64,000 nt of DNA from Roseiflexus sp. RS-1 (GTDB lineage: Bacteria; Chloroflexota; Chloroflexia; Chloroflexales; Roseiflexaceae): contig NC_009523.1 of the NCBI RefSeq assembly GCF_000016665.1, positions 558,001 to 622,000 of the forward strand. Reading direction: 5' to 3'. This document shows, piece by piece, positions 45,969 through 54,790 of this stretch. The notes beneath the pieces were generated by a model, which did no database searches, was not told the DNA's origin, and saw only the letters and a program-made list of their open reading frames with translations. The position numbers were made by a program, and so were the translations under genes. Position 1 is the stretch's first letter, and the number at the start of each line of letters is the position of its first letter.

Positions 45969-47822
45969 TCATTCACGCAGGTGAAAAATGACGATGCCTT
46001 CATGCTCGTACACATGCTCGAACATTGGTGAAGTGCGCAGTGCATCCGCACGAATGGCGCCGGGGCGTTCGCCAGCATATACATAGGTATACCCCCGTTC
46101 GCGCATAAAGGCGGCAAGTTCTTCCGCGCTTGCGGATGCGCTGCGGTCGCGCAACCACAATGTGTCGCGCTTGATGGCGGCGACATCCGCTGGTGCACCG
46201 TAGTTGTAGATGACCGGCGGCGTGCTGACCTGCCGCCCTGCCAGCGGCAAGAGCCACCATCCGCCGTCCGCCCCGCGATCAACGTCGTAGAGCCAGCCGA
46301 CTGCGCCCGTCACGAAGCGCGCGTCGGGCGGGGTAGCGCGCGCCGCCCACGTGATGGCTTCCAGATCGGCGCGCCCGGCAAGCACAGTGTCCGGGCGGAC
46401 AATGGTGCGCCACTGATTCACGCCCCACAGCATGACGCCTGCCGCAAGCGCAACGGCGCCCAGATGCCAGGCGAACCTGCGCCAACCGCCACGCGGCGCG
46501 CGTGCGTCGATGGCTGCCGCCCCGCCTGCTATCAGCATCGCCAACGGAGCGAACATTGTGATGGTCAACATTTCGTTGGTGATAAACGAGAGGTACGGTA
46601 GCCCGACGACGACCGGGTTCGCCAGGAGAACTGCGGTTGCACACCAGATGATCAGCCATATGGCAGCGCGTTGTCGCTGCCAGAGCGTCAGCAGCGCACC
46701 AATACCGCCGAGTGCCAGCAGGATTTGATTCGTCCCTGCCCGGAGCAACTCCAGCGGTAATGCGTTATACCCGGCATTGCCAGCGATGTGCATAGCGGAA
46801 CTTCCAGTCCCCGGCAATGCGCGACTCGCCAGCAGAACGATCCAGGGCGCGGTGATCGTCAGCGCCCCGGCAAGCGCCACTCCCATCCAGATGGCAGTGC
46901 GTCGCCAGAACGATCCGTGTGTCGTAGTGAGAAGCAATGCGGCGCATGCCGCCAGCGTCAGCGCAAAGACCACAAAGTGGACCAGACTGAGTCCTGCGAG
47001 CAGGACCGCCAGCAGCGCCGCTGATGCCAGTCCAGGGTTGCGTCGCACCGTATCCAGGGCAATGAGCGCGGCAGGCAGCATGAGCATGCCGGTCAGCAGG
47101 GTGTATCGTCCCCAACTGACGTAGTATGCTGGCATCACTGACGCCAGACCAACCACTAGACCTGCCGCAGCGCCAGCGATGGGGCGCCGCCAGAGGCGTA
47201 CTGCCAGCGCAGCATATGCCGGAACCATCAACGCACTCATCGTCTGACCGCTCCAGAGCATCAGTGCTGGCAGTTTCTCCGGTCTATCCATGCCCGCCAT
47301 CTGTGCCAGCGTTGCCATGGTGACGTGATACCCCCAGTGGTACGTCAACTCGTCGACCGGCAGGTATGGACGGAGAGAAAGAGGCGCTGCGCCGTGCTCG
47401 ATGCTCACACGGATCAACAATGCATGGTGAACGGAGTCGACCCAGGCAGGCAGTGCCAGATCACGGATCTGCTCGAAGCGGAGCCAGAAGGTCAGCGCCG
47501 TACCACCGGCGATGACCAGATGCCAGATCACGCTGTCGCGTTTCCAGGATGGAACGGTCACAGACACACGATGGTGCAAAAGGATTACCGTAAGCAGGCA
47601 GATGAAAAGAAATGCACGAATGTGAGAAGCTTCGATGACGATCCCCAACCACGCGCCCCACAGGTACAGGACTGGTACCAGGCTCAGACTCAGCCCGACT
47701 GCCAGCGTCAATCGTTCGAGCGCCGAGATACCAATGATTGGTGCAATCTGCAACAGCAGCGCCAGCCCGGAAAGAATCAGCGTAGTGAAAGTGATAAACA
47801 CGACTCCAGTCATGGGTTCCAT
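45969..47822 (-). CDS. GT-C-like multi-membrane protein
   Basis: 617 residues with about twelve hydrophobic segments, a long N-terminal membrane half, and a C-terminal soluble part (ADLEAITWAARATPPDARFV, and YGAPADVAAIKRDTLWLRDR) ending in an ordinary beta-rich tail. A conserved DSVHH-like motif (ALPAWVDSVHHALL, about residue 135) and VDELTYHWGYHV resemble the GT-C fold enzymes (PMT/ArnT type) that use lipid-phosphate sugars. No clear orthologue known to me. Adjacent to the LuxR-Kelch gene, which may regulate it. Confidence 0.7.
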   Translation of the reverse strand: MEPMTGVVFITFTTLILSGLALLLQIAPIIGISALERLTLAVGLSLSLVPVLYLWGAWLGIVIEASHIRAFLFICLLTVILLHHRVSVTVPSWKRDSVIWHLVIAGGTALTFWLRFEQIRDLALPAWVDSVHHALLIRVSIEHGAAPLSLRPYLPVDELTYHWGYHVTMATLAQMAGMDRPEKLPALMLWSGQTMSALMVPAYAALAVRLWRRPIAGAAAGLVVGLASVMPAYYVSWGRYTLLTGMLMLPAALIALDTVRRNPGLASAALLAVLLAGLSLVHFVVFALTLAACAALLLTTTHGSFWRRTAIWMGVALAGALTITAPWIVLLASRALPGTGSSAMHIAGNAGYNALPLELLRAGTNQILLALGGIGALLTLWQRQRAAIWLIIWCATAVLLANPVVVGLPYLSFITNEMLTITMFAPLAMLIAGGAAAIDARAPRGGWRRFAWHLGAVALAAGVMLWGVNQWRTIVRPDTVLAGRADLEAITWAARATPPDARFVTGAVGWLYDVDRGADGGWWLLPLAGRQVSTPPVIYNYGAPADVAAIKRDTLWLRDRSASASAEELAAFMRERGYTYVYAGERPGAIRADALRTSPMFEHVYEHEGIVIFHLRE

Positions 47823-47991
47823 GGCATTGCCTGTATCATATCACGAAGGGACAGAAAATAATCGCTGCGACGGTGTTTTGTCTATCTGCGTCCTTCGTGA
47901 TATAATCCACGCGCTACCCTCTGAGCATATCGCAATTGCAGTCACGGCGTCCAGGAAAGACGCTTGATCGTTGTGAGCAACAGAGGCATAG

Positions 47992-48417
47992 CAACAGAGA
48001 ACCATCACACTCATCTACCTTCCGGGTAGTACTGATATAAAGGAACTCCATCCGAATTACCATCGAAATGACGTTTTTAACGCATTCGACCCCTATCGTG
48101 TCAACGTTTCTGCATGGATATGGGCGATGACACCATCATTCGTGATTTCTGTTTTGAAAGGGGAAGGTTTCGAGGTTACTTATCAAGATTTTGTTGAAGA
48201 GGTTCTACCCAATAAAAACTGGATATGGTGGGGTTGTGTCGCGGAAAGACGACTAGAAAATCATCAACACTGGAGTAAAGTTGATTACCGTCAGGTCTTC
48301 GGCATCAAGGAAAGTCTATTTACTGGATCATGGTCTTTTGGCGATGATAATGGCTTTCATCGTGTCAGGAATGCAATCACTCGTATCGCTCGTTTTGTGA
48401 GTAAAAGGAAGTCTTGA
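47992..48417 (+). pseudogene. Truncated gene fragment (methyltransferase-like C-terminal part)
   Basis: Open frame from just after a TAG at 47989. It encodes TITLIYLPGSTDIKELHPNY, then FNAFDPYRVNVSAWIWAMTP SFVISVLKGEGFEV, and WWGCVAERR, ending with RVRNAITRIARFVSKRKS. There is no start codon with a ribosome site before 48127. The surviving part resembles the end of a class I methyltransferase-type protein, but with no identifiable catalytic motif. It is AT-richer than its surroundings. Probably a truncated, laterally acquired gene; function not recognised. Confidence 0.5.
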
Positions 48418-48446
48418 ACATAATCTCGCCTTTTGTCCTCTTCGAT

Positions 48447-49205
48447 TTATCCCCTCGTATGACGCCCTCTCGACTGCCGCGGTTCGGACTGCCGCGGCTC
48501 AGACTGGCGCGGCTCAGATTGACGCGGCTCGGACTGGCGCGGCTCGGATTGACGCGGTTCGGATTTGCGCCGTTCTTCTTCGATCGCGCGGGCGATGAGC
48601 CGCTCAAAAAATCCATCGCGCTTTTCTACTTCTCTGATCGGCGCCTCTGCCGCTTCCGTCGATGATTGCTGCGGCGCAGCAAGGGTGATGATGTGCTGCT
48701 GAACCAGGCTGGCAATACCGACGCACACGTCGATCGGGGCAATCGAGAGATCATGGGCAATGTCGAGGATGGTTCGTCTCCCGTCGATTGCCGCCAGAAG
48801 CGGGCGAGTCTCTTCACCTGCCAGCGATGCAGCGGTGGGTCCAGGAACTCGCAGGATGGGGATCATCTGCGGAACCGGCACATAGTCGCGCACCATACTC
48901 CAGGTTCGCGCCTGGTGCTCCGCCAGTTCGATGATTTCCCATGGGTCCATCCAGAGCGTCGGCGTGACCGGCGTGCTGTCGGCAACAAAACGGAATGGCG
49001 CGTTGCGCTCGGCAAACATGCGCCCAATGGCATCGACGCCGTGCAGCCCCGAAAGTTCGGCATGCTGCGGTAGACCGTCGCGGAAGAAGATGCGACCGGC
49101 GTCCGGTCCAACCTGCACTTCCAGCACGCCGCTGACCGAACTGTACACTGCCATTTCGATCAGTTCACGCAATGGAAACTGTTCCAGCGAGCCTTCGAGT
49201 TGCAC
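48447..49205 (-). CDS. DUF4388-domain protein with SEPRQ repeats
   Basis: 252 residues from a GTG at 49205 (AAGGGG upstream). N-terminal DUF4388: QLEGSLEQFPLRELIEMAVY and SGVLEVQVGPDAGRIFFRDG. A middle region is unassigned. A long charged helix (FFERLIARAIEEERR) leads into a low-complexity tail of six SEPRQ pentads (48474-48563) and SRGRHTRG. The longer frame to 49316 starts on a TTG at the likely -10 box TATAAT (49321-49316), so it is unlikely. DUF4388 proteins are found in two-component and gliding/polarity systems; its role here is unknown. Confidence 0.75.
   Translation of the reverse strand: MQLEGSLEQFPLRELIEMAVYSSVSGVLEVQVGPDAGRIFFRDGLPQHAELSGLHGVDAIGRMFAERNAPFRFVADSTPVTPTLWMDPWEIIELAEHQARTWSMVRDYVPVPQMIPILRVPGPTAASLAGEETRPLLAAIDGRRTILDIAHDLSIAPIDVCVGIASLVQQHIITLAAPQQSSTEAAEAPIREVEKRDGFFERLIARAIEEERRKSEPRQSEPRQSEPRQSEPRQSEPRQSEPRQSRGRHTRG
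48474..48563. repeat. 15-bp tandem coding repeat
   Basis: Six copies of a 15-bp unit such as GACTGGCGCGGCTCGGA and GATTGACGCGGCTCGG encode SEPRQ pentads in the DUF4388 gene. The unit varies at third positions, so coding pressure has kept the protein repeat. Copy number may vary between strains. Confidence 0.8.
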
Positions 49206-49453
49206 GTCGCATCCCCTTGCGAAGCGGATGGTGTCGTCTGGCGCTTCTGCCTGCCTTGTTCCTTTGCGTCTGGTCGGAACGGGATCGGTTCCCGTAGTTC
49301 CACCATTACTCCTCAATTATATCCGATGCTGCATCCGTGTACAGAACAATATCGCCAGCATCCGACGCATGCCGCTCGTCGTCGACCGAAACCCCGAATG
49401 CACTACCTGCGTAGATGGTCACAGAAGCCCGACAAGCACAAGGAATCTATGCT

Positions 49454-49648
49454 ATGCGCACTGTTGGACAACGAATAGCGTCGCTCGTGACCGTGATCAT
49501 CTTCCTCTGGATCCTCTCAATCATCCTCAGACGCGTCTGGATCGTTATTTGGGTTCAAACCCCCTGGTGGGTGCTGGTGTTGATCGGAGTGATCCTGTTC
49601 CTGGCGATCGATTATCTGGTTCATCGCGCATTCGGCGGAAAGCGCTAA
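49454..49648 (+). CDS. Small two-membrane-segment protein
   Basis: 64 residues. ATG at 49454 has AAGGAAT nine bases before it. Sequence: MRTVGQRIASLVTVIIFLWI LSIILRRVWIVIWVQTPWWV, with two hydrophobic segments and a basic RAFGGKR end. No family recognised. Divergent to the DUF4388 gene. Confidence 0.6.
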   Translation: MRTVGQRIASLVTVIIFLWILSIILRRVWIVIWVQTPWWVLVLIGVILFLAIDYLVHRAFGGKR

Positions 49649-49746
49649 TCCCTGTACCTCTCGATCCGCTCGTTTTTCGTATATCATGGCGCATGTCTGA
49701 ATTGCTGCTATGCGGCGTGGCGAAAGACACCCGCGTCGTCTGATGG

Positions 49747-50937
49747 ATGCCAATGAACCTTGAACTGACTGACCGTCAGCGTCGCATTGTTGCGCTGGCG
49801 GACGATCTTGCGTTGCGCTTTGCCAGGCGCGCCGATCAGTATGACCGCGAAGGGGGATTTCCGTTTGCCAACCTTGCCGATCTGCGCGAGTCCGGTTACC
49901 TGCGGCTGGTTGTCCCGCGAATCTATGGTGGTGAGGGTGCGAGTCTGTTCGAGATGGTGCTGGCGCAGGAGCGTCTGGCGCAAGGGTGCGGCTCGACGGC
50001 GATGGCGGTCGATATGACGATCCATCTGATCGGTCGTCTGGCTGAAACTGCACCGTGGCCCGAGCCGCTCTTCGGTATGGTCTGTCGGTCGGTTGTTGAC
50101 GAGGGCGCCTTGATCAACTCGGCGGCAACCGAGGCGGACCTGGGCAGCCCTTCGCGCGGTGGATTGCCGGCAACGCGCGCACGACCGGTTGCTGGCGGGT
50201 GGCGTGTGACCGGTCGCAAACTGTTCGTCAGCATGGCGCCTGCTCTACGCTGGTTTCTTGTGAGCGCGACGCTGCCACCAGATGACGAAACGCCGCAGGG
50301 AGCAGTCGGCAGTTTTCTGATCGAAGCGGGTTCGCCAGGAATGCGGTTGGAGGATTCCTGGGGTGATGCGTTGAGTCTGCGCGCCAGCGCCAGTTACGAT
50401 CTGACCCTCGATGATGTGTTCGTACCGGTGGAACGTCTGGTGGAACGTGTGCCGGTCGGCGAGCCGCCCCGTCCCGGCGCTCCAACCCAGATGGCGTGGT
50501 TTGCCCTGACCCTCGCTGCCGTCTATCTGGGTATCGGTCAGGCAGCCTGTGATGCAGTGTGCGCCTATGCGCGTGAACGATCACCGACGGCGCTTGGACG
50601 ACCGATTGCTACCCTTCCCAACATTCAGCGGCGAGTCGGCGCGATCCAGGCAGTGCTGAGCGCCGCGCGCAACACGCTGTATCAGACGGCGCGGGCGTGG
50701 GAGGAGTTTCCTGCTGAACGTGCTGCAATGACGCCGCACATCGCCACGGCGAAATATCTCTGTACCAATGCGGCGTGTGATGCAACTGATCAGGCGCTGC
50801 GGATTGCCGGAGGTTTTGGGCTGACGCGCTCTCTGCCGCTGGAGCGTTATTTTCGTGATGCCCGTGCAGGACTGACCCATCCGCCGAATGATGACGCTGC
50901 GCTGGAGTTGATCGGCAAACATCTGCTGGGAGTGTAG
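49747..50937 (+). CDS. Acyl-CoA dehydrogenase family protein
   Basis: 396 residues, the family length. N-terminal helical part (ELTDRQRRIVALADDLALRF), FAD/acyl-CoA domain with GCGSTAMAVDMTIHLIG, LINSAATEADLGSPSRGG (PGxxG-like loop) and VTGRKLFVSMAPALRWFLVS, then ALFDMPDV-like LDDVFVPVERLVERV, and the C-terminal helices with the DQALRIAGGFGLTRSLPLER YFRDARAG motif. Flavin-dependent oxidoreductase of a CoA thioester or related substrate; exact substrate unknown. Followed one base later by an SDR gene. Confidence 0.88.
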   Translation: MPMNLELTDRQRRIVALADDLALRFARRADQYDREGGFPFANLADLRESGYLRLVVPRIYGGEGASLFEMVLAQERLAQGCGSTAMAVDMTIHLIGRLAETAPWPEPLFGMVCRSVVDEGALINSAATEADLGSPSRGGLPATRARPVAGGWRVTGRKLFVSMAPALRWFLVSATLPPDDETPQGAVGSFLIEAGSPGMRLEDSWGDALSLRASASYDLTLDDVFVPVERLVERVPVGEPPRPGAPTQMAWFALTLAAVYLGIGQAACDAVCAYARERSPTALGRPIATLPNIQRRVGAIQAVLSAARNTLYQTARAWEEFPAERAAMTPHIATAKYLCTNAACDATDQALRIAGGFGLTRSLPLERYFRDARAGLTHPPNDDAALELIGKHLLGV

Positions 50938-50938
50938 C

Positions 50939-51685
50939 GTGGATCTTGGATTGCACGGGCGCGTGGCGCTGGTCACCGGGGCGTCGAGCGGCATTGGCGC
51001 AGCAACGGCGCGCCTGCTGGCGGAGGAGGGCGCCGATGTTGTGGTCGCATTTGGACATAACGAAGCCGGGGCGCGCCAGATAGCGACGTTGATCGAGGCG
51101 GTTGGACGGCGCGCCTGGCTGTGCGGTTTCGATGTCGCCGATGCTGCTGCGGTTGCTGCCGCCATTCGCGCGGTTGGCGAGCAGACTGGCGGTTTCGATG
51201 TTCTGGTGATCTGCGCCGGTCACAACATTGTCACCCCTTTTGCCGATGTAACCCCTGACGAGTGGGATACAGTCATCAGTATCAATTTGAGTGGAGCATT
51301 CCACACCCTGCGCGCCGCCATACCGTTCCTGCGCGATGGCGCGGCAGTCGTGACAGTGGCGAGCGTTGCCGCAGCGACCGGCGCGCCACACCACGCGCAC
51401 TATGCAGCAGCGAAGGCGGGTCTGGTGAACCTGACCAAAAGCGCAGCGCGAGCGCTGGCGCCGCGGATCCGCGTCAACTGTGTCGCTCCAGGTATCGCGC
51501 TCACGCCAATGGGACGCGAAACCGTCGCCAACCTGCCCCCCGATTACGCCCGCGAGAAACTGGCGCTGCAACGCTACGCGGAACCGGAAGAAATCGCGCG
51601 CTGCATCGTCTTTCTTGCCAGCCCGGCTGCCAGTTTTGTGACCGGCGCGACCCTCGATGTCAACGGCGGACGAGACATGCGTTGA
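50939..51685 (+). CDS. Short-chain dehydrogenase/reductase (FabG-like)
   Basis: 248 residues from a GTG start immediately after the dehydrogenase stop. Rossmann motif VALVTGASSGIGAATARLLA, catalytic tetrad region with NIVTPFAD-like N, S in VASVAAATGAP, Y-x3-K in HYAAAKAG, and the VNCVAPGIALTPMG loop. Probably NAD(P)-dependent 3-oxoacyl or hydroxyacid reduction. Operon position suggests it acts with the acyl-CoA dehydrogenase. Confidence 0.9.
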   Translation: MDLGLHGRVALVTGASSGIGAATARLLAEEGADVVVAFGHNEAGARQIATLIEAVGRRAWLCGFDVADAAAVAAAIRAVGEQTGGFDVLVICAGHNIVTPFADVTPDEWDTVISINLSGAFHTLRAAIPFLRDGAAVVTVASVAAATGAPHHAHYAAAKAGLVNLTKSAARALAPRIRVNCVAPGIALTPMGRETVANLPPDYAREKLALQRYAEPEEIARCIVFLASPAASFVTGATLDVNGGRDMR

Positions 51686-51752
51686 TTGACGCGCCGCGCT
51701 CCAGATGCTACACTTGCGCCGTGCGCATCACCTGTGATTGAGGGAGGAACGT

Positions 51753-52157
51753 ATGTTTGAAAAGGTGGATCACATCGGTTTTGCTGTACGCGACATTGAT
51801 AGCGCTATCGCCTTCTACAGCCAGACGTTCGGCATCAGCGAGTGGGAACGCATCCCTATGCCAGAGCGCCACATGGAGGTCGCTGCAACACGCATGGGTG
51901 ATATGCTGCTTGAACTGATCGCTCCGACCTCGGACGAAGCGGCGTTTGCGAAATATCTGAACGAGCGTGGTCCTGGCATGCATCACATCGCCTATCGGGT
52001 GAACGACATCGTGGCTGCTCTGGCGGAGATCAAGGCGCGCGGGGTGCAGTTGATCGATGAAACGCCCCGTCCAGGGCTGCACGATACGCTGGTCGCCTTC
52101 CTCCATCCGAAGAGTTGCCAGGGTGTGCTGGTCGAACTGGTGCAGCATCGCCACTGA
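51753..52157 (+). CDS. mce: Methylmalonyl-CoA epimerase
   Basis: 134 residues, the usual epimerase size, from ATG 51753 with GGGAGGAACGT upstream. VDHIGFAVRDIDSAIAFYSQ, LLELIAPTSDEAAFAKYLNE, GPGMHHIAYRVNDIVAALAE and FLHPKSCQGVLVELVQ show the vicinal-oxygen-chelate fold and the metal ligands H and E. Interconverts (R)- and (S)-methylmalonyl-CoA for propionate metabolism; in Roseiflexus relatives also part of the 3-hydroxypropionate cycle. The link to that cycle here is inference. Confidence 0.93.
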   Translation: MFEKVDHIGFAVRDIDSAIAFYSQTFGISEWERIPMPERHMEVAATRMGDMLLELIAPTSDEAAFAKYLNERGPGMHHIAYRVNDIVAALAEIKARGVQLIDETPRPGLHDTLVAFLHPKSCQGVLVELVQHRH

Positions 52158-52190
52158 CATTGAACATGACAATCCATCAACGAGGGGTCT

Positions 52191-53168
52191 GTGCCTGAAC
52201 ATCTGCGTCGCAGCATTCTTGTTTCGCTCGCCCTCGGTCTGTTCGTGGCGATTGCGCTGGGGCTTATCAGCGACATCCGCGCTGTGGCGTCCAGTTTTGG
52301 CGCGTTCGACTGGGGGGTGCTGCCAGCAGTGCTGGGGTTGACGCTCTTCAACTATGTGCTGCGCTGGTTGAAGTGGGATTATTATCTGCGTCGCATGGGC
52401 ATGGGCGATGGTGTCGGGTATTACGACAGCGCATTGCTCTTCACCAGTGGCATGGTGATGGCAGTGACGCCCGCCAAGGTCGGCGAGGTGCTGAAATCAG
52501 CGCTGCTGAAACGGATCAACGGCACTCCAATTGCCGCCTCTGCGCCCATCGTGCTGGCAGAGCGCATCACCGACGGTCTTGCGATGCTGCTGCTCATGGG
52601 TGCAGGGTTGACGTTGTATCCGCCAGCGCGCCCGGCGTTTGTGGCGCTGCTGGTTCTGACAGTGGCCGGGTTGCTGCTGGTTCAGTCGCAATCACTGATG
52701 CGGCGCGCGCTGACAATACTGGCGCGGTTGCCGTTTGCCGGCAAAGCGGCGCCGCGCGTGGCAACTGCATATGAAAGTAGCCGACAACTCCTCTCGTGGC
52801 GGTTGCTGTTCGTCTCAACGGTTATCAGTGTGGTATCGTGGTTTGGCGAATGCGCCGCAATGTATTATGTGCTGATCGGTCTTGGAATTACCGGCGAGGC
52901 GCTGTTGCTGAAAGCCACGTTTGTCTTTGCCGCATCGACCCTGTTCGGTCTGGTGTCGTTTCTCCCCGGCGGTCTGGGGGTGTCGGAAGCGTCAAGCACC
53001 GGGTTGCTGGTCTTGCTCGTGCCGATGGCGGCAGGTCCGGCGACGACTGCAACCATCATTATCCGTTTCTGCACCCTCTGGTTCGGCGTCAGTCTGGGGG
53101 TGGTCGCGCTGGCGTTGTTCAGCCGACGATATGGCGCGCCGGTTGCCGAAACGCCGCGAGTGGCGTAG
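52191..53168 (+). CDS. Lysylphosphatidylglycerol synthase-TM/YbhN-family membrane protein
   Basis: 325 residues from a GTG at 52191. About eight membrane segments. Characteristic: FNYVLRWLKWDYYLRRMGMG, TPAKVGEVLKSALLKRINGT, SAPIVLAERITDGLAMLLLM, and FLPGGLGVSEASSTGLLVLL (the GGxGxxE signature of UPF0104/LPG_synthase_TM). Such proteins take part in glycolipid or phospholipid translocation. It follows the epimerase by 33 bases, but a functional link is unlikely. Confidence 0.85.
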   Translation: MPEHLRRSILVSLALGLFVAIALGLISDIRAVASSFGAFDWGVLPAVLGLTLFNYVLRWLKWDYYLRRMGMGDGVGYYDSALLFTSGMVMAVTPAKVGEVLKSALLKRINGTPIAASAPIVLAERITDGLAMLLLMGAGLTLYPPARPAFVALLVLTVAGLLLVQSQSLMRRALTILARLPFAGKAAPRVATAYESSRQLLSWRLLFVSTVISVVSWFGECAAMYYVLIGLGITGEALLLKATFVFAASTLFGLVSFLPGGLGVSEASSTGLLVLLVPMAAGPATTATIIIRFCTLWFGVSLGVVALALFSRRYGAPVAETPRVA

Positions 53169-53177
53169 TGGGGGAAT

Positions 53178-53313
53178 GGTTGCAGGTTGCAGGTTGAACG
53201 TTGAAGGTTGAAGGTTGAACCCGGTTCCTGGTTCCTGGTTCTCAGTTCTCAGTTCCTGGTTGCTGGTTCTCAGTTCTCAGTTCCTGGTTCCTGGTTCTCA
53301 GTTCTCAGTTCTC
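53178..53313. repeat. Heptanucleotide tandem repeat upstream of a lipoprotein
   Basis: A run of 7-bp units, GGTTGAA-type first and then GTTCCTG and GTTCTCA alternating (GTTCCTGGTTCTCAGTTCTC AG), ends four bases before the ATG at 53317. It takes the place of a ribosome-binding site. Such tracts may vary by slippage. Confidence 0.85.
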
Positions 53314-53316
53314 CAT

Positions 53317-54525
53317 ATGCAACGGATTATCGCCCTTCTTCTCACACTCACAGCACTTTTGCTCCTCTCCTCGTGCGCCAACCGTCCGCTCCTCAGCGAC
53401 GTGCGCCTGTCGGCGTCCGAGTTGCGACCGACCGGTGCAGGAGAGACAGTAACCATCGCTTATGCCATCGGTCGCCCCGCGCGGGTGACGGTTGCGCTGG
53501 TTCGTGATCAGGGAGAGCGCTATGTGATCCGCCGCAATGAGCCACGTCTCCCTTCCGATGAGCCGTATGTGCTGCGTTTCGATGGCACGGCGCCGACCGA
53601 TGATCCCGTGCTGCTGCGACGGATGCTTCCTGGTGGTACATATGCGGTGATAGTTGAAGCGGTCGGCGACGATGGCGTTCGCCAGACGGCAGAACAACCG
53701 CTGACGATCATCGGACAGGAGGCGCCACTCCCGCTGATCGAGAATCTGGTCATTTATCCCGACACAATTTCTCCGAACGCCGATGCCATCGATGACGTGG
53801 CTGAAATAACCTACCAGTTGCCGACGACAGCAACGGTGGATATTGTGATCGTATCGCCTGACGGCAGAGAAACCTATCCGTTCGTCACGGCTGCGGAAGA
53901 AGAACCGGCATTGCAGAAGCATGTCTGGAACGGGCGCACAGTTGATGGAACGTTGCTTCCCGATGGTGTGTACACACTGGTCATTCGCGCACAGGATCGC
54001 TTCGGCAATCTGGTCGAACGGCGCAATCCGATCACCATCTCCGGCGGCGGTCAACCCGAAGCGTTGATCACCTACAGTTATATGGCGCCACAGTCTGTGA
54101 TGCTCGGCGACGTGATCACGGTGACGGTGCGTGTCCGCAATACGGGGAAGGTTCCGATCCGCACCTACGGACCACCATCAGGATACGAGTATGACACCGA
54201 TCAGGTCTTCTCGTCAATTGAGGATGGCGCATATGTTTCGCGTTCCGGCGGATTCTGGCGCGTTGGCGTCGACTGGGATGCGAATAGCGGCGGCGCTGCC
54301 AAACGCTACCCCTACCGGTGGGCGCTATCGCCGCGACCGCCGGAACAGTGGCGTGTTCCGTTTGAGGAAGACCTGCTGATGCCTGGCGAAGAAGCGGAGA
54401 TCATCGGACGGATCCGCATTCGTCAGCCTGAGACGAAGATGGGGTTTTATGTCGGCTTGATTCAGGATGGCGTGGGCTTCTTCCAGGATCGCACCGGACG
54501 AACGATCATCAACGTCGGGTTTTGA
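53317..54525 (+). CDS. Lipoprotein with FlgD-type Ig-like domain
   Basis: 402 residues from ATG 53317. Signal RIIALLLTLTALLLLSSCAN with lipobox LSSC. Two beta-rich Ig-like domains: ELRPTGAGETVTIAYAIGRP, and one with LPTTATVDIVIVSPDGRETY and VWNGRTVDGTLLPDGVYTLV IRAQDRFGN, the FlgD-Ig signature. The C-terminal part (YSYMAPQSVMLGDVITVTVR, PGEEAEIIGRIRIRQPETKM) continues with a CARDB-like pattern. Probably a cell-surface protein. The longer frame from 53215 is translated from the heptanucleotide repeat. Confidence 0.82.
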   Translation: MQRIIALLLTLTALLLLSSCANRPLLSDVRLSASELRPTGAGETVTIAYAIGRPARVTVALVRDQGERYVIRRNEPRLPSDEPYVLRFDGTAPTDDPVLLRRMLPGGTYAVIVEAVGDDGVRQTAEQPLTIIGQEAPLPLIENLVIYPDTISPNADAIDDVAEITYQLPTTATVDIVIVSPDGRETYPFVTAAEEEPALQKHVWNGRTVDGTLLPDGVYTLVIRAQDRFGNLVERRNPITISGGGQPEALITYSYMAPQSVMLGDVITVTVRVRNTGKVPIRTYGPPSGYEYDTDQVFSSIEDGAYVSRSGGFWRVGVDWDANSGGAAKRYPYRWALSPRPPEQWRVPFEEDLLMPGEEAEIIGRIRIRQPETKMGFYVGLIQDGVGFFQDRTGRTIINVGF

Positions 54526-54644
54526 ACGCCTGGGGGTCGTCGGACGACGTGGTACCGCCATCAGCGCCCGTTCAGTGGCGGCTATTGACACAAGCGCCCG
54601 GTTTCAGCACCGTTTGTGTCTCCACCGGACTGTACCGTGTCGAT

Positions 54645-54790
54645 CCTGGCGTAAAGTGGTAGTAACCCCATTTCCGTTTTCGGACTTGCGCGCGGCGAAG
54701 AAGCGCCCGGCCCTGGTGGTGGCGACCCTTGCCGGAAACGACGTCATTCTGTGCCAGATCACGAGCCAGGCAGTGGCTGATAGCCATTAC
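54645..54790 (+). pseudogene. Remnant of a MazF/PemK-type toxin gene
   Basis: KVVVTPFPFSDLRAAKKRPA followed by LVVATLAGNDVILCQITSQA VADSHY is the core of a MazF/PemK RNase (GDVVLVPFPFTDL and CQITSQ motifs). The start codon is lost and the C-terminal third is replaced by the end of the kinase gene. Without an antitoxin and with both ends lost it is not functional. Confidence 0.6.

Noticed and set aside
53215-53316. N-terminal extension of the lipoprotein (34 residues)
   Set aside because: It is translated from the heptanucleotide repeat; the true signal peptide with lipobox starts at 53317.
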